From positions 6,634,001-6,698,000 of the forward strand of contig NZ_CP107880.1 in the NCBI RefSeq assembly GCF_036013745.1: a stretch of 64,000 nt of DNA. The letters are read 5' to 3'. This DNA is from Streptomyces sp. NBC_00483 (GTDB lineage Bacteria > Actinomycetota > Actinomycetes > Streptomycetales > Streptomycetaceae). Below, in pieces: positions 8,669 to 17,240 of the stretch (position 1 is the first letter of the stretch; every line of letters begins with the position of its first letter). The position numbers and the translations under genes are program-made. Under the pieces are notes generated by a model that saw only the letters and a program-made list of their open reading frames with translations, did not search any database and was not told the DNA's origin.

Positions 8669-10093
8669 ATGGGTAGGACACTCGCGGAGAAGGTCTGGGA
8701 CGACCACGTCGTCCGGCGCGCCGAGGGCGAGCCCGATCTCCTCTTCATCGATCTGCACCTGCTGCACGAGGTGACCAGCCCGCAGGCCTTCGACGGCCTC
8801 CGCCAGGCCGGACGTCAGGTGCGGCGCACCGACCTCACCATCGCCACCGAGGACCACAACACTCCGACCCTCGACATCGACAAGCCGATCGCCGACCCGG
8901 TCTCGCGCGTGCAGCTGGAGACGCTGCGCAAGAACGCGGCCGAGTTCGGGGTCCGCCTGCACTCGCTGGGCGACGTCGAGCAGGGTGTCGTGCACGTCGT
9001 GGGCCCGCAGCTGGGCCTCACCCAGCCGGGCACCACCGTCGTCTGTGGCGACTCCCACACCTCGACGCACGGCGCCTTCGGCGGCCTGGCGTTCGGCATC
9101 GGCACCTCGCAGGTCGAGCACGTGCTGGCCACGCAGACGCTGCCGATGTGGCGCCCGAAGACGATGGCGATCACCGTCGACGGCGAACTGCCCGAGGGCG
9201 TCACCGCCAAGGACCTGATCCTCGCCATCATCGCGAAGATCGGCACCGGCGGCGGTCAGGGCTACATCCTGGAGTACCGCGGCTCGGCCATCGAGAAGCT
9301 GTCGATGGAAGCGCGGATGACGATCTGCAACATGTCCATCGAGGCCGGTGCCCGCGCGGGCATGGTCGCCCCCGACGAGACCACTTTTGCGTACCTGGAG
9401 GGCCGTGCGCACGCCCCGCAGGGCGCCGACTGGGACGCCGCGGTCGAGTACTGGAAGACGCTGCGGACGGACGACGACGCGGTCTTCGACGCCGAGGTCT
9501 TCATCAAGGCCGATGAGCTGTCGCCGTTCGTGACCTGGGGCACCAACCCCGGTCAGGGAGCGCCCCTTTCGGCGAACATCCCCGACCCGGCTTCGTACGA
9601 AGACGCTTCGGAGCGCTTCGCCGCCGAAAAGGCCCTGGAGTACATGGGGTTGGAGGCCGGGCAGGCGCTGCGCGACGTCAAGGTCGACACCGTCTTCGTA
9701 GGCTCGTGCACCAACGGCCGCATGGAGGACCTGCGCGCCGTCGCCGAGATCCTCAAGGGCCGCAAAATCGCCGACGGACTGCGGATGCTGGTCGTTCCCG
9801 GCTCCGCGCGGGTGGGCCTGCAGGCCGTCGAGGAGGGCCTGGACAAGGTCTTCAAGGAGGCCGGCGCCGAGTGGCGCTACGCGGGCTGCTCCATGTGCCT
9901 GGGCATGAACCCGGACCAACTTGCTCCCGGCGAGCGCTCCGCGTCCACCTCCAACCGCAACTTCGAGGGCCGGCAGGGCAAGGGCGGGCGCACGCACCTG
10001 GTCTCGCCCCAGGTCGCCGCGGCCACCGCCGTGCTCGGCCACCTGGCCTCGCCCGCCGACCTGTCCGACGCCCCTGTCGCCGCTGGAGTCTGA
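8669..10093 (+). CDS. leuC: 3-isopropylmalate dehydratase large subunit
   Basis: Aconitase-family [4Fe-4S] subunit of isopropylmalate isomerase, second step of leucine synthesis. The 474-residue length is normal. Cluster ligands are visible: Cys in GSCTNGR at about 346, and the pair in [10 protein letters not shown] at about 406 and 409. [12 protein letters not shown] at about residue 130 is the family substrate-site signature. ATG 8669 follows GGAGGGAAAGCG. leuD begins 6 nt after its stop, forming the leuCD operon divergent from ndgR. Confidence 0.97.
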   Translation: MGRTLAEKVWDDHVVRRAEGEPDLLFIDLHLLHEVTSPQAFDGLRQAGRQVRRTDLTIATEDHNTPTLDIDKPIADPVSRVQLETLRKNAAEFGVRLHSLGDVEQGVVHVVGPQLGLTQPGTTVVCGDSHTSTHGAFGGLAFGIGTSQVEHVLATQTLPMWRPKTMAITVDGELPEGVTAKDLILAIIAKIGTGGGQGYILEYRGSAIEKLSMEARMTICNMSIEAGARAGMVAPDETTFAYLEGRAHAPQGADWDAAVEYWKTLRTDDDAVFDAEVFIKADELSPFVTWGTNPGQGAPLSANIPDPASYEDASERFAAEKALEYMGLEAGQALRDVKVDTVFVGSCTNGRMEDLRAVAEILKGRKIADGLRMLVVPGSARVGLQAVEEGLDKVFKEAGAEWRYAGCSMCLGMNPDQLAPGERSASTSNRNFEGRQGKGGRTHLVSPQVAAATAVLGHLASPADLSDAPVAAGV

Positions 10094-10099
10094 TCAGTC

Positions 10100-10693
10100 A
10101 TGGAAGCATTCACCACGCACACCGGCCGGGCCGTCCCGCTGCGCCGCAGCAACGTCGACACCGACCAGATCATCCCCGCCCACTGGCTCAAGAAGGTGAC
10201 GCGGGACGGGTTCGAGGACGGGCTGTTCGAGGCCTGGCGCAAGGACTCCGAGTTCGTCCTCAACAAGCCCGAGCGCGAGGGTGCCACCGTCCTGGTGGCA
10301 GGTCCCGACTTCGGCACCGGCTCGTCCCGTGAGCACGCGGTGTGGGCCCTGCAGAACTACGGCTTCAAGACCGTCATCTCCTCCCGCTTCGCGGACATCT
10401 TCCGCGGCAACTCCCTCAAGAACGGTCTGCTGACCGTGGTTCTCGACCAGAAGGTCGTGGACGCGCTGTGGGACCTGGTGGAGAACGACCCGCAGGCCGA
10501 GATCACGGTCGACCTGCAGGAGCGCGAAGTTCGGGCCGAAGGCGTCACCGCGTCCTTCGAACTGGACGAGAACTCCCGCTGGCGGCTGCTGAACGGGCTC
10601 GACGACATCAGCATCACGCTGCGCAACGAGGACGACATCGCCGCCTACGAGGCGAAGCGCCCGGCCTTCAAGCCGCAGACGGTCCAGGTCTGA
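10100..10693 (+). CDS. leuD: 3-isopropylmalate dehydratase small subunit
   Basis: A 197-residue swivelling-domain partner of LeuC. The N-terminal [19 protein letters not shown] and the substrate-binding loop [13 protein letters not shown] at about residue 72 are the standard LeuD signatures. ATG 10100 lies 6 nt downstream of leuC, so the subunits are co-translated. A strong terminator follows at 10770. Confidence 0.97.
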   Translation: MEAFTTHTGRAVPLRRSNVDTDQIIPAHWLKKVTRDGFEDGLFEAWRKDSEFVLNKPEREGATVLVAGPDFGTGSSREHAVWALQNYGFKTVISSRFADIFRGNSLKNGLLTVVLDQKVVDALWDLVENDPQAEITVDLQEREVRAEGVTASFELDENSRWRLLNGLDDISITLRNEDDIAAYEAKRPAFKPQTVQV

Positions 10694-10769
10694 GCCGACC
10701 GGATTCCTACGGCTCTCTAACGGATCCGTAGCCCGGCAAGGCTTATTCAGGCCACATCGACAGGGCCCC

Positions 10770-10800
10770 GTACCCCCAATCGTGCACCGGTTGGGGGTAC
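10770..10800 (+). terminator. leuCD terminator
   Basis: A 10-bp perfect stem GTACCCCCAA/TTGGGGGTAC with an 11-nt loop, followed by TTCTGTG, 76 nt after leuD. Confidence 0.8.
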
Positions 10801-11011
10801 TTCTGTGTCCGGCTCCAAAGCCCCTCCCGGGCCCTGCGCGAGGGGGTGCCGTGACCTCTCAACTCCCTTGAATACCAGGGGTGTTCTGGGGGTAAGCGTG
10901 CGTCGGAGACACTCTGGGCAAGCACGTCGTACGAGGCTCCAGAAGGGGCTTCTGGGGCGGGAGTTGCACCCTGCGGAGGCGACAACTCGCCCCAGATGGC
11001 ACAATCTGTGC

Positions 11012-11251
11012 ATGGAACACGACGGCCAACTCCAGCTGTATGCGGCGGTCGCGGACCAACTCAAGGAAGCGCACGCAAGAGTGCGCACACTGCAAGTCCC
11101 GGAGGGCGTACGGATGGCGCTGACCCGGAAGCTGCTGGCCGTCACGGCCGCGGCCAAACACGATCTCGCCGGTGCGGCAAGGCGTCTGGAGCGATTCATG
11201 GTGGACCTCGACGACTTCGAAGAGGGCTCCATCACTGAAGAGGAACTCTGA
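11012..11251 (+). CDS. Small conserved alpha-helical protein upstream of hupS
   Basis: A 79-residue hydrophilic protein beginning MEHDGQLQLYAAVADQLKEAHARV and ending in an acidic tail (DDFEEGSITEEEL). It is probably helical throughout with no membrane segment. From memory a protein of this kind sits between leuCD and hupS in other streptomycetes; its function is unknown to me. A much longer in-frame reading from 10805 crosses the leuD downstream region and is unlikely. It likely has its own promoter in the roughly 210-bp gap after the leuCD terminator. Confidence 0.75.
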   Translation: MEHDGQLQLYAAVADQLKEAHARVRTLQVPEGVRMALTRKLLAVTAAAKHDLAGAARRLERFMVDLDDFEEGSITEEEL

Positions 11252-11298
11252 GACTGTCCAGTTCGTTGCGGCACAAGGGTGATTAGCCCGTTTCGCGT

Positions 11299-11327
11299 TT
11301 GATTTGCGGTATATATCTGCCTAACGT
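11299..11327 (+). promoter_or_regulatory. Candidate hupS promoter
   Basis: TTGATT and TAACGT with a 17-nt spacer, leaving a leader of about 50 nt before the hupS start. The region is unusually AT-rich (GGTATATATCTGCC) for this genome. Confidence 0.55.
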
Positions 11328-11382
11328 GCGAAAAGCCGGTGCGAAAAAGATTCGCTCCGGCAATGTCTCCGAAGGGGAAGAC

Positions 11383-12072
11383 GTGAACAAGGCGCAGCTC
11401 GTAGAAGCCATTGCCGACAAGGTTGGTGGCCGTCAGCAGGCCGCTGACGCCGTCGACGCCGTACTCGACGCCATTGTGCGTTCCGTGGTCAGCGGTGACC
11501 GCGTCTCGGTCACGGGCTTCGGCTCGTTCGAGAAGGTCGACCGCCCGGCCCGCTACGCCCGCAACCCGCAGACCGGGGAGCGCGTCCGGGTCAAGAAGAC
11601 CTCGGTGCCGCGTTTCCGCGCGGGCCAGGGCTTCAAGGACCTCGTCGCGGGTTCGAAGAAGCTCCCGAAGAACGACGTCGCGGTCAAGAAGGCGCCCAAG
11701 GGCAGCCTGAGCGGCGGCGCTTCGGCGACGGTCAAGAAGGCGGCGGCCAAGAAGGCCACCACCGCCAAGAAGGCCACCGCCAAGAAGACGACGGCGAAGA
11801 AGACCACCGCCGCCAAGAAGGCGACCCCGGCCAAGAAGGCGACCACCGCCAAGAAGGCCGCCACCGCCAAGAAGGCCACGGCGAAGAAGACCGCCGCCAA
11901 GAAGGCCGCCCCGGCCAAGAAGGCCGCCACCGCCAAGAAGGCGGCCCCGGCGAAGAAGGCCACCGCCAAGAAGACGGCGCCCGCCACGAAGGCCACGGCC
12001 AAGAAGGCGCCCGCCAAGAAGTCCACGGCGCGCAAGACCACCGCCAAGAAGGCCACCGCCCGCAAGAAGTAA
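11383..12072 (+). CDS. hupS: HU-family nucleoid protein with Lys/Ala-rich C-terminal tail
   Basis: A 229-residue two-part nucleoid protein. Residues 1-90 are a canonical HU domain (MNKAQLVEAIADKVGGRQQA, VTGFGSFEKVDRPARYARNP, VPRFRAGQGFKDLV); about residues 100-229 are a histone-H1-like tail of repeated KKA/PAKKA units. In S. coelicolor the dual-domain HU, HupS, is upregulated in aerial hyphae and compacts spore nucleoids. GTG 11383 follows GAAGGGGAAG. An upstream start at 11299 would place the promoter inside the gene. A TTCG-capped hairpin follows. Confidence 0.95.
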   Translation: MNKAQLVEAIADKVGGRQQAADAVDAVLDAIVRSVVSGDRVSVTGFGSFEKVDRPARYARNPQTGERVRVKKTSVPRFRAGQGFKDLVAGSKKLPKNDVAVKKAPKGSLSGGASATVKKAAAKKATTAKKATAKKTTAKKTTAAKKATPAKKATTAKKAATAKKATAKKTAAKKAAPAKKAATAKKAAPAKKATAKKTAPATKATAKKAPAKKSTARKTTAKKATARKK

Positions 12073-12111
12073 GTCGCTTCTTGGGCGTACGCCACAAGGT
12101 TGCTCACGCGT

Positions 12112-12143
12112 CGGGCCGGGCTCCCTTCGGGGAGACCGGCCCG
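12112..12143. terminator. hupS terminator (possibly bidirectional)
   Basis: CGGGCCGG-G-CTCCC-ttcg-GGGAG-A-CCGGCCCG: a long stem with one G-A mismatch and a TTCG tetraloop, between hupS and the convergent small gene at 12183. Confidence 0.75.
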
Positions 12144-12182
12144 CGGTGTGTCCAGGGGCCCTCACCGGGCCCACGGGGGTTT

Positions 12183-12395
12183 TCAGAAGGTCTGCAGGGT
12201 CACCAGCGTGATCCGCCGCGCGTCGGCCGCGCCCTCGGTGTCCTGCATCTCGATGCGCACCCGCTGCCCGGGGCGCAGCAGTCGCAGGCCGCCCGCGTCG
12301 AAGGCGGCGGCGTCGAAGGGGACGGGCGTGCCGTCGTCCAGAAGGACGCTGCCGGCACGGGTTTCGGAGTCGTACGTGTACGCGGTGGCCTGCAT
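12183..12395 (-). CDS. Small cold-shock-domain-like protein
   Basis: A 70-residue protein, MQATAYTYDSETRAGSVLLD and onward, whose pattern (turn-rich beta strands, GSVLLDDGTPVPFD, then GQRVRIEM) resembles a compact OB/cold-shock fold without the RNP1 aromatic cluster of true CspA. It starts 13 nt after the cofC stop, so the two are probably one transcript. The role is unknown; the fold assignment is an inference from sequence pattern. Confidence 0.7.
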   Translation of the reverse strand: MQATAYTYDSETRAGSVLLDDGTPVPFDAAAFDAGGLRLLRPGQRVRIEMQDTEGAADARRITLVTLQTF

Positions 12396-12408
12396 ACGGG
12401 CAGCGTAC

Positions 12409-13044
12409 TCAGTCCGGGATCAGGAGCCCCGCCGCGGCCCTCGCGGTGTGCGGGCCCACGCCGAGGGCGAGCGCCGCCCGCAGGTCGTCGCCGGTGTCGA
12501 CGTCCTGGCGTACGGAGTGGACGCCTTCGACGGGGAGTTCCGCGGCGCCGGACGCCGTGTGGCGGGCGCGCGATGCCCCGCCGAATGCGGGCAGCAATTC
12601 CGTGCCGGGGGCCGCGGACAAGAGTGTTGTGCCGATTCCGGCGGCATCGGGCAGAAATGCGCGGGGAAATGCGGCGGCCGTCGCGAGAACGCGGGCCAAT
12701 TCGGAGGGGCGCAGGGCCGGCAGATCGGCGTTCAGGGCGGCTATGGCGGCGGCCCGGTGTTCGGAGCGTACGAACGTCTCTCCATGTGCGAGAGCGGCGT
12801 TGAGGCCCGCCTGTGGGGCGTCCGGGACCACGTGGGCGCCCAAGGCCGCCAGTTCGCGCTCGGCGCGGGAATCGTCCGTGACGACCACCACATCCCGCAC
12901 CGCCGTACAGGCCCGCGCGGCGGCCACGGTGTCCTGGGCGAACGCCAGGGCGAGGCTTGGGCGCAGGGCGTCTCCCGCCGTCGGGGCCAGTCTGCTCTTG
13001 GCCCGCACCAGCGGTTTCAGCGGTATCACCAGGGTCCACTGCAC
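12409..13044 (-). CDS. cofC: 2-phospho-L-lactate / phosphoenolpyruvate guanylyltransferase (CofC/FbiD)
   Basis: A 211-residue nucleotidyltransferase that activates a three-carbon phosphoacid with GTP during coenzyme F420 synthesis; in actinobacteria the substrate is thought to be phosphoenolpyruvate. The N-terminal VIPLKPLVRAKSRLAP is the CofC signature, NADLPALRP follows the nucleotide-binding core, and VHSVRQDVDTGDDLRAAL is the family's C-terminal motif. GTG 13044 was chosen because the protein then begins directly with this conserved strand; longer readings add Arg-rich non-family sequence. F420 use fits the LLM-family oxidoreductase at 48684. Confidence 0.9.
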   Translation of the reverse strand: MQWTLVIPLKPLVRAKSRLAPTAGDALRPSLALAFAQDTVAAARACTAVRDVVVVTDDSRAERELAALGAHVVPDAPQAGLNAALAHGETFVRSEHRAAAIAALNADLPALRPSELARVLATAAAFPRAFLPDAAGIGTTLLSAAPGTELLPAFGGASRARHTASGAAELPVEGVHSVRQDVDTGDDLRAALALGVGPHTARAAAGLLIPD

Positions 13045-13165
13045 GCGCCTATTGTGACCTGTGCATGAGGTGCGGCTGTCCGTGCGGGCGTACGGTGTTC
13101 TCGACAGGCCGGTGGGCCGGGCCGACGCTTGTGCTGCCCAGGCCCCCCTAGAGGAAGGTGTCCGA

Positions 13166-13957
13166 GTGTCCCGCCGCAGAATCGGCTTCTGGTACCGCTT
13201 CGCCGCGGTCCTCTGCAAACCACCGCTGGTGGTTCTGTTCAAGCGGGACTGGCGTGGAATGGAGAACATTCCGGCCGACGGAGGCTTTATCACCGCGGTC
13301 AACCACAATTCGCATCTGGATCCGTTCCTCTACGCCCACTTTCAGTACAACACGGGACGGGTCCCGCGTTTCCTCGCCAAGCACGGCCTCTTCAGGAAGG
13401 GGTTCGTGGGCGCGGCGATGCGCGGCACCGGACAGATTCCCGTCTATCGCGAGTCCACGAACGCGCTGAGCGCCTTCCGGGCCGCGATCGACGCGGTGGA
13501 GCGCGGTGAGTGTGTGGCCTTCTATCCGGAAGGAACGCTCACCCGCGATCCCCAACTGTGGCCGATGACCGGAAAGACGGGCGTCGCGCGCGTGGCGCTG
13601 CAAACGAAGTGCCCGGTGATTCCGGTCGGCCAGTGGGGCGCCACCGAAGCGCTCGCGCCGTACTCCAAGAAGCCGGACTTCTTCCCGCGTAAAACGCACC
13701 ATGTGCTCGCCGGTGAGCCCGTCGACCTCTCCGAGTTCTACGACAGGGAGATCACGCCCGACCTCCTGAAGGAGGTGACCGAGGTCATCATGACCGCGAT
13801 CACCGCCGAGGTGGCGGAGCTGCGCGGCGAGAAGGCGCCGGAGAAGCGTTACGACCCGCGTGAGGCGCGCATCCAGCAGCGGCGCAAGTTGCATGGGGAC
13901 AAGGGCAGTTCGGCCACTTCGGCCGCGAGCGGTACGACCGAGGAGAGCAGCAAGTGA
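13166..13957 (+). CDS. plsC: 1-acyl-sn-glycerol-3-phosphate acyltransferase
   Basis: A 263-residue membrane-associated acyltransferase of the second acylation step in phosphatidic acid synthesis. It carries the HX4D motif NHNSHLD at about residue 46, the glycerol-phosphate-binding region with FYPEGTLTRD at about 118, and a basic C-terminal tail. GTG 13166 follows AGGAAGG. The stop codon overlaps the gpsA start (GTGA), so PlsC and GpsA are coupled: GpsA makes the glycerol-3-phosphate backbone used upstream of PlsC. Confidence 0.92.
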   Translation: MSRRRIGFWYRFAAVLCKPPLVVLFKRDWRGMENIPADGGFITAVNHNSHLDPFLYAHFQYNTGRVPRFLAKHGLFRKGFVGAAMRGTGQIPVYRESTNALSAFRAAIDAVERGECVAFYPEGTLTRDPQLWPMTGKTGVARVALQTKCPVIPVGQWGATEALAPYSKKPDFFPRKTHHVLAGEPVDLSEFYDREITPDLLKEVTEVIMTAITAEVAELRGEKAPEKRYDPREARIQQRRKLHGDKGSSATSAASGTTEESSK

Positions 13958-14964
13958 CACGACCCGTGAAGGCCGCCGTCTTCGGCACCGGCTCCTGGGG
14001 CACCGCCTTCGCGATGGTGCTCGCGGACGCGGGCTGCGACGTCACCCTCTGGGCCCGCCGCGCCGAACTCGCCGAGGCCGTCAACTCCACGCGTACGAAC
14101 CCGGATTACCTGCCCGGCGTGGAACTCCCGGAGAACGTGCGGGCCACCGCCGACCCGGCCGAGGCCGCGGCGGACGCCGACTTCACGGTGCTCGCCGTGC
14201 CCTCGCAGACGCTGCGCCAGAACCTGGGGGAGTGGGCGCCGCTGCTCGCTCCCGACACCGTCCTCGTCTCGCTCATGAAGGGCGTCGAGCTCGGTTCGGC
14301 GATGCGGATGAGCGAGGTCATCGAGGACGTCACGAAGGTCGGTGAGGACCGCATCGCGATCGTCACCGGGCCCAACCTCGCGCGCGAGATCGCCGCACGC
14401 CAGCCCGCCGCCGCGGTCGTCGCCTGCCGCGACGAGGCCGTGGCCCAGCGGCTCCAAGTCGCCAGCCACACCCCGTACTTCAGGCCCTACACGAACACCG
14501 ACGTGATCGGCTGCGAGCTCGGCGGCGCGGTCAAGAACGTGATCGGGCTCGCCGTCGGCATCGCGGACGGCATGGGGCTCGGCGACAACACGAAGGGCTC
14601 GCTCATCACGCGCGGGCTCGCGGAGACGACCCGGCTCGGGCTCGCCATGGGCGCGGACCCGCTGACGTTCTCCGGACTCGCGGGCCTCGGCGACCTGGTG
14701 GCCACCTGCTCCTCGCCGCTGTCGCGCAACCACACCTTCGGCACGAACCTCGGCAAGGGCATGACCCTTCAGGAGACCATCGCGGTCACCAAGCAGACCG
14801 CCGAGGGCGTCAAGTCCTGCGAGTCGGTGCTCGATCTGGCGCGCCGGCACGGCGTAGACATGCCGATCACGGAGACCGTCGTCGCGATCGTCCACGAGGG
14901 CAAGTCCCCGGTCGTCGCGGTGAAGGAGCTCATGTCGCGCTCCGCCAAGCCGGAACGACGCTGA
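13954..14964 (+). CDS. gpsA: NAD(P)H-dependent glycerol-3-phosphate dehydrogenase
   Basis: A 336-residue cytosolic enzyme reducing dihydroxyacetone phosphate to sn-glycerol-3-phosphate. The Rossmann motif FGTGSWG is at residues 9-15. The catalytic Lys region GGAVKNVIGLAVG (about 190) and SGLAGLGDLVATC are characteristic. Start GTG 13954 overlaps the plsC stop by 4 nt. Normal length. Confidence 0.96.
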   Translation: MTRPVKAAVFGTGSWGTAFAMVLADAGCDVTLWARRAELAEAVNSTRTNPDYLPGVELPENVRATADPAEAAADADFTVLAVPSQTLRQNLGEWAPLLAPDTVLVSLMKGVELGSAMRMSEVIEDVTKVGEDRIAIVTGPNLAREIAARQPAAAVVACRDEAVAQRLQVASHTPYFRPYTNTDVIGCELGGAVKNVIGLAVGIADGMGLGDNTKGSLITRGLAETTRLGLAMGADPLTFSGLAGLGDLVATCSSPLSRNHTFGTNLGKGMTLQETIAVTKQTAEGVKSCESVLDLARRHGVDMPITETVVAIVHEGKSPVVAVKELMSRSAKPERR

Positions 14965-15006
14965 GCGACGGCGTACGACAACTGTGCGACCGGGGCTCTG
15001 CGGGCG

Positions 15007-15035
15007 CTGACTCTCGTACTACCAGCAGGTACGCT
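15007..15035 (+). promoter_or_regulatory. Candidate ddl promoter
   Basis: CTGACT and TACGCT with a 17-nt spacer, ending 9 nt before the ddl start, which would give a very short leader. Weak assignment. Confidence 0.35.
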
Positions 15036-15044
15036 CAACGCGAT

Positions 15045-16208
15045 ATGAGCAGCGAGAACCTCCCCCAGAGCCCTGCGTCCACCGCAGGTGGGCCCAAGCC
15101 GCGTGTGGCCGTCGTCTTCGGTGGCCGCAGCTCCGAGCACGGCGTCTCCGTGGTCACGGCGGGCGCCGTGCTGCGCGCCATCGACCGCTCCAAGTACGAC
15201 GTGTTGCCGATCGGCATCACGCGCGAGGGGCGTTGGGCGCTGACGGCGGACGATCCCGAGCGGATGGCCATCACCGACCGACAGGTGCCGGACGTCGCCG
15301 ATCTCGCCGAGTCGCCCGAGGGCGGCGTGGTCCTCCCGGTCGACCCGGGCTCCCGCGAAGTCGTCTACAACGAGCCGGGATCGGTCCCCAAGGCCCTCGG
15401 CGAGGTCGACGTGGTCTTCCCCGTGCTGCACGGCCCGTACGGCGAGGACGGCACGATCCAGGGCCTCCTGGACCTCTCCGGAACCCCGTACGTCGGCTGC
15501 GGTGTGCTCTCCTCGGCCGTCGGCCAGGACAAGGAGTACATGAAGCGCATCTTCACGTCCTTCGGGCTGAAGGTGGGGCCCTACTTGGTCGTGCGCCCGC
15601 GCGAGTGGGAGCGGGATCAGGAAGGCGCCCGCCGCCGCGTCGCCGACTTCGTCGGGGACCACGGCTGGCCGCTGTTCATCAAGCCCGCGCGCGCGGGTTC
15701 GTCGATCGGCATCACGAAGGTCGACTCCTTCGAAGGGCTCGACGAGGCGATCGAGACGGCCCGTGAGCACGACCCGAAGGTGATCATCGAGGCCGGCATC
15801 GTCGGGCGCGAGATCGAGTGCGGGGTCCTGGAGTTCGAGGACGGGCCGCGTGCCTCCGTCCCGGCCGAGATCCCGCCGGCCGACTCCCACGCCTTCTACG
15901 ACTTCGAGGCGAAGTACATCGACTCCGCGGCCGGCATCGTGCCCGCGCCGCTGAGCGAGGAGCAGACCGCAGAGGTCCGCCGGCTCGCCGTCGACGCCTT
16001 CGAGGCCATGTCCTGCGAGGGGATCGTGCGGGCGGACTTCTTCCTCGACGAGGACGGGGAGTTCGTCATCAACGAGATCAACACGCTGCCGGGCTTCACG
16101 CCGATCTCCATGTACCCGCGGATGTGGCAGGAGAGCGGAGTGAGCTACCCGGAGCTGGTGGACCGGCTCATCCAGGCGGCGCTGCGGCGGTCGACCGGAC
16201 TGCGGTAA
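15045..16208 (+). CDS. ddlA: D-alanine--D-alanine ligase
   Basis: A 387-residue ATP-grasp ligase making the D-Ala-D-Ala dipeptide of peptidoglycan. N-terminal VVFGGRSSEHGVSVVTAG, central ATP-grasp segment with FIKPARAGSSIGITKV, and C-terminal metal-binding ...EINTLPGFTPISMYP are all present. Length is typical. It ends 23 nt before the convergent DUF3515 gene. I see no vancomycin-resistance partners nearby, so this is the housekeeping ligase. Confidence 0.96.
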   Translation: MSSENLPQSPASTAGGPKPRVAVVFGGRSSEHGVSVVTAGAVLRAIDRSKYDVLPIGITREGRWALTADDPERMAITDRQVPDVADLAESPEGGVVLPVDPGSREVVYNEPGSVPKALGEVDVVFPVLHGPYGEDGTIQGLLDLSGTPYVGCGVLSSAVGQDKEYMKRIFTSFGLKVGPYLVVRPREWERDQEGARRRVADFVGDHGWPLFIKPARAGSSIGITKVDSFEGLDEAIETAREHDPKVIIEAGIVGREIECGVLEFEDGPRASVPAEIPPADSHAFYDFEAKYIDSAAGIVPAPLSEEQTAEVRRLAVDAFEAMSCEGIVRADFFLDEDGEFVINEINTLPGFTPISMYPRMWQESGVSYPELVDRLIQAALRRSTGLR

Positions 16209-16231
16209 CCACAGCTTCCATGACAGGCGTT

Positions 16232-16750
16232 CTAGTCGGCGATCCCCTTGGGGATCGCCTTCTTGATGGGGCCGGCGAGGTCGACCAGGGAGCCCGCCCC
16301 GTTCTTGGTCACCTCGTCCTTGGGGATCGTCACCTCTACGTAGGCGAGGCGTCCGCCCGTCGTCATCCGCTGTGCGCCGTCGTCGAGTTCGTCCGCGACC
16401 CAGCCGACGCCGTCGATCGTCGCGGTGTTGCTGCTCGTCTTCAACGCCGCGTCGGGCCACGGCACGCCGCAGCGCAGTATGATCGCGGGGCTTCCCCACG
16501 CCGCGGTGAGCTCCGAGCCCGGTTCGGGATCGTTGCGCTCGAGTCCGTCGACCTTCTCCGGCAGGACCTTGTCCAGGTTCCGGCACAGCTTGGCGGCCTT
16601 CGCGTCCGGAGTGGGAACCGCCGCCTTTGGCGCCTCGTCCGTCGAAGCGCAGCCCGCGGTGGCGATCAGCAAGGAGAGCGAGGGCACCGCGATGGACAGG
16701 CGGATCAGTCGGCCGTGCCGGATCCGGTGACGATATGACTTCACCGGCAC
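16232..16750 (-). CDS. DUF3515-family putative lipoprotein
   Basis: A 172-residue secreted lipoprotein: basic N-terminus, hydrophobic segment about residues 18-32, lipobox ending at Cys34 (TAGC), then a soluble domain containing LCRNLDKVLPEKVDGL and the family stretch LRCGVPWP. DUF3515 proteins are actinobacterial and commonly sit near thiL and ddl, as here; the function is unknown. The start is GTG 16750 or GTG 16744. The Lrp-like gene upstream ends its frame at 16765, 15 nt away on the same strand. Confidence 0.82.
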   Translation of the reverse strand: MPVKSYRHRIRHGRLIRLSIAVPSLSLLIATAGCASTDEAPKAAVPTPDAKAAKLCRNLDKVLPEKVDGLERNDPEPGSELTAAWGSPAIILRCGVPWPDAALKTSSNTATIDGVGWVADELDDGAQRMTTGGRLAYVEVTIPKDEVTKNGAGSLVDLAGPIKKAIPKGIAD

Positions 16751-16764
16751 AGCGTAGACGGGGG

Positions 16765-16998
16765 CTACAGGTGGACTACCGGGCAGGTCAGAGTGCGCGT
16801 GATGCCGTCCACCTGCTGGACCTTGGCGACCACCATGCGGCCGAGCTCGTCGACCGTGTCGGCCTGCGCGCGCACGATCACGTCGTAGGGGCCGGTGACG
16901 TCCTCGGCCTGGATCACTCCTGGAATCTTCCCGATCAGCTCGGCGACGGTCGACGCCTTGCCTACTTCGGTCTGGATCAGGATGTACGCCTGTACCAC
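16765..16998 (-). CDS. Stand-alone AsnC/Lrp ligand-binding (RAM) domain protein
   Basis: A 77-residue protein consisting only of the Lrp/AsnC C-terminal RAM domain (VVQAYILIQTEVGKASTVAE and GPYDVIVRAQADTVDELG); the DNA-binding HTH is absent. Such proteins bind amino acids or partner with full-length Lrp regulators. GTG 16998 is preceded by CCTGGAGG. A longer in-frame reading to 17142 would give an Arg/His-rich, non-HTH extension and overlaps the thiL leader, so it is rejected. Probably cotranscribed with the DUF3515 lipoprotein. Confidence 0.85.
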   Translation of the reverse strand: MVQAYILIQTEVGKASTVAELIGKIPGVIQAEDVTGPYDVIVRAQADTVDELGRMVVAKVQQVDGITRTLTCPVVHL

Positions 16999-17240
16999 GG
17001 AACCTCCAGGGCGGCCACGAGGATCATCACGAGGATCATGTGGGGAGAAAGGGACGCCACGGTATCGCGTCACCGCTCGCCGCGGGGAGACCCGGTGGCG
17101 GCTGTGGCGCCCACGGACGTGGAAGGCAGGCCCGTGACACAAACCGTACCCATGACAGAGACGGCCCGCGACCGCAAGCGGGCCGGGGCATTCGGCCCTG
17201 GCGGGCGGCAGCGAACCGGGGCAGAAAGGGCAGCACGCGC

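Noticed and set aside
10805..11251. A 148-residue version of the small gene upstream of hupS
   Set aside because: The extra N-terminus begins in the leuCD terminator region and has random composition; the internal ATG 11012 gives a coherent 79-residue protein.
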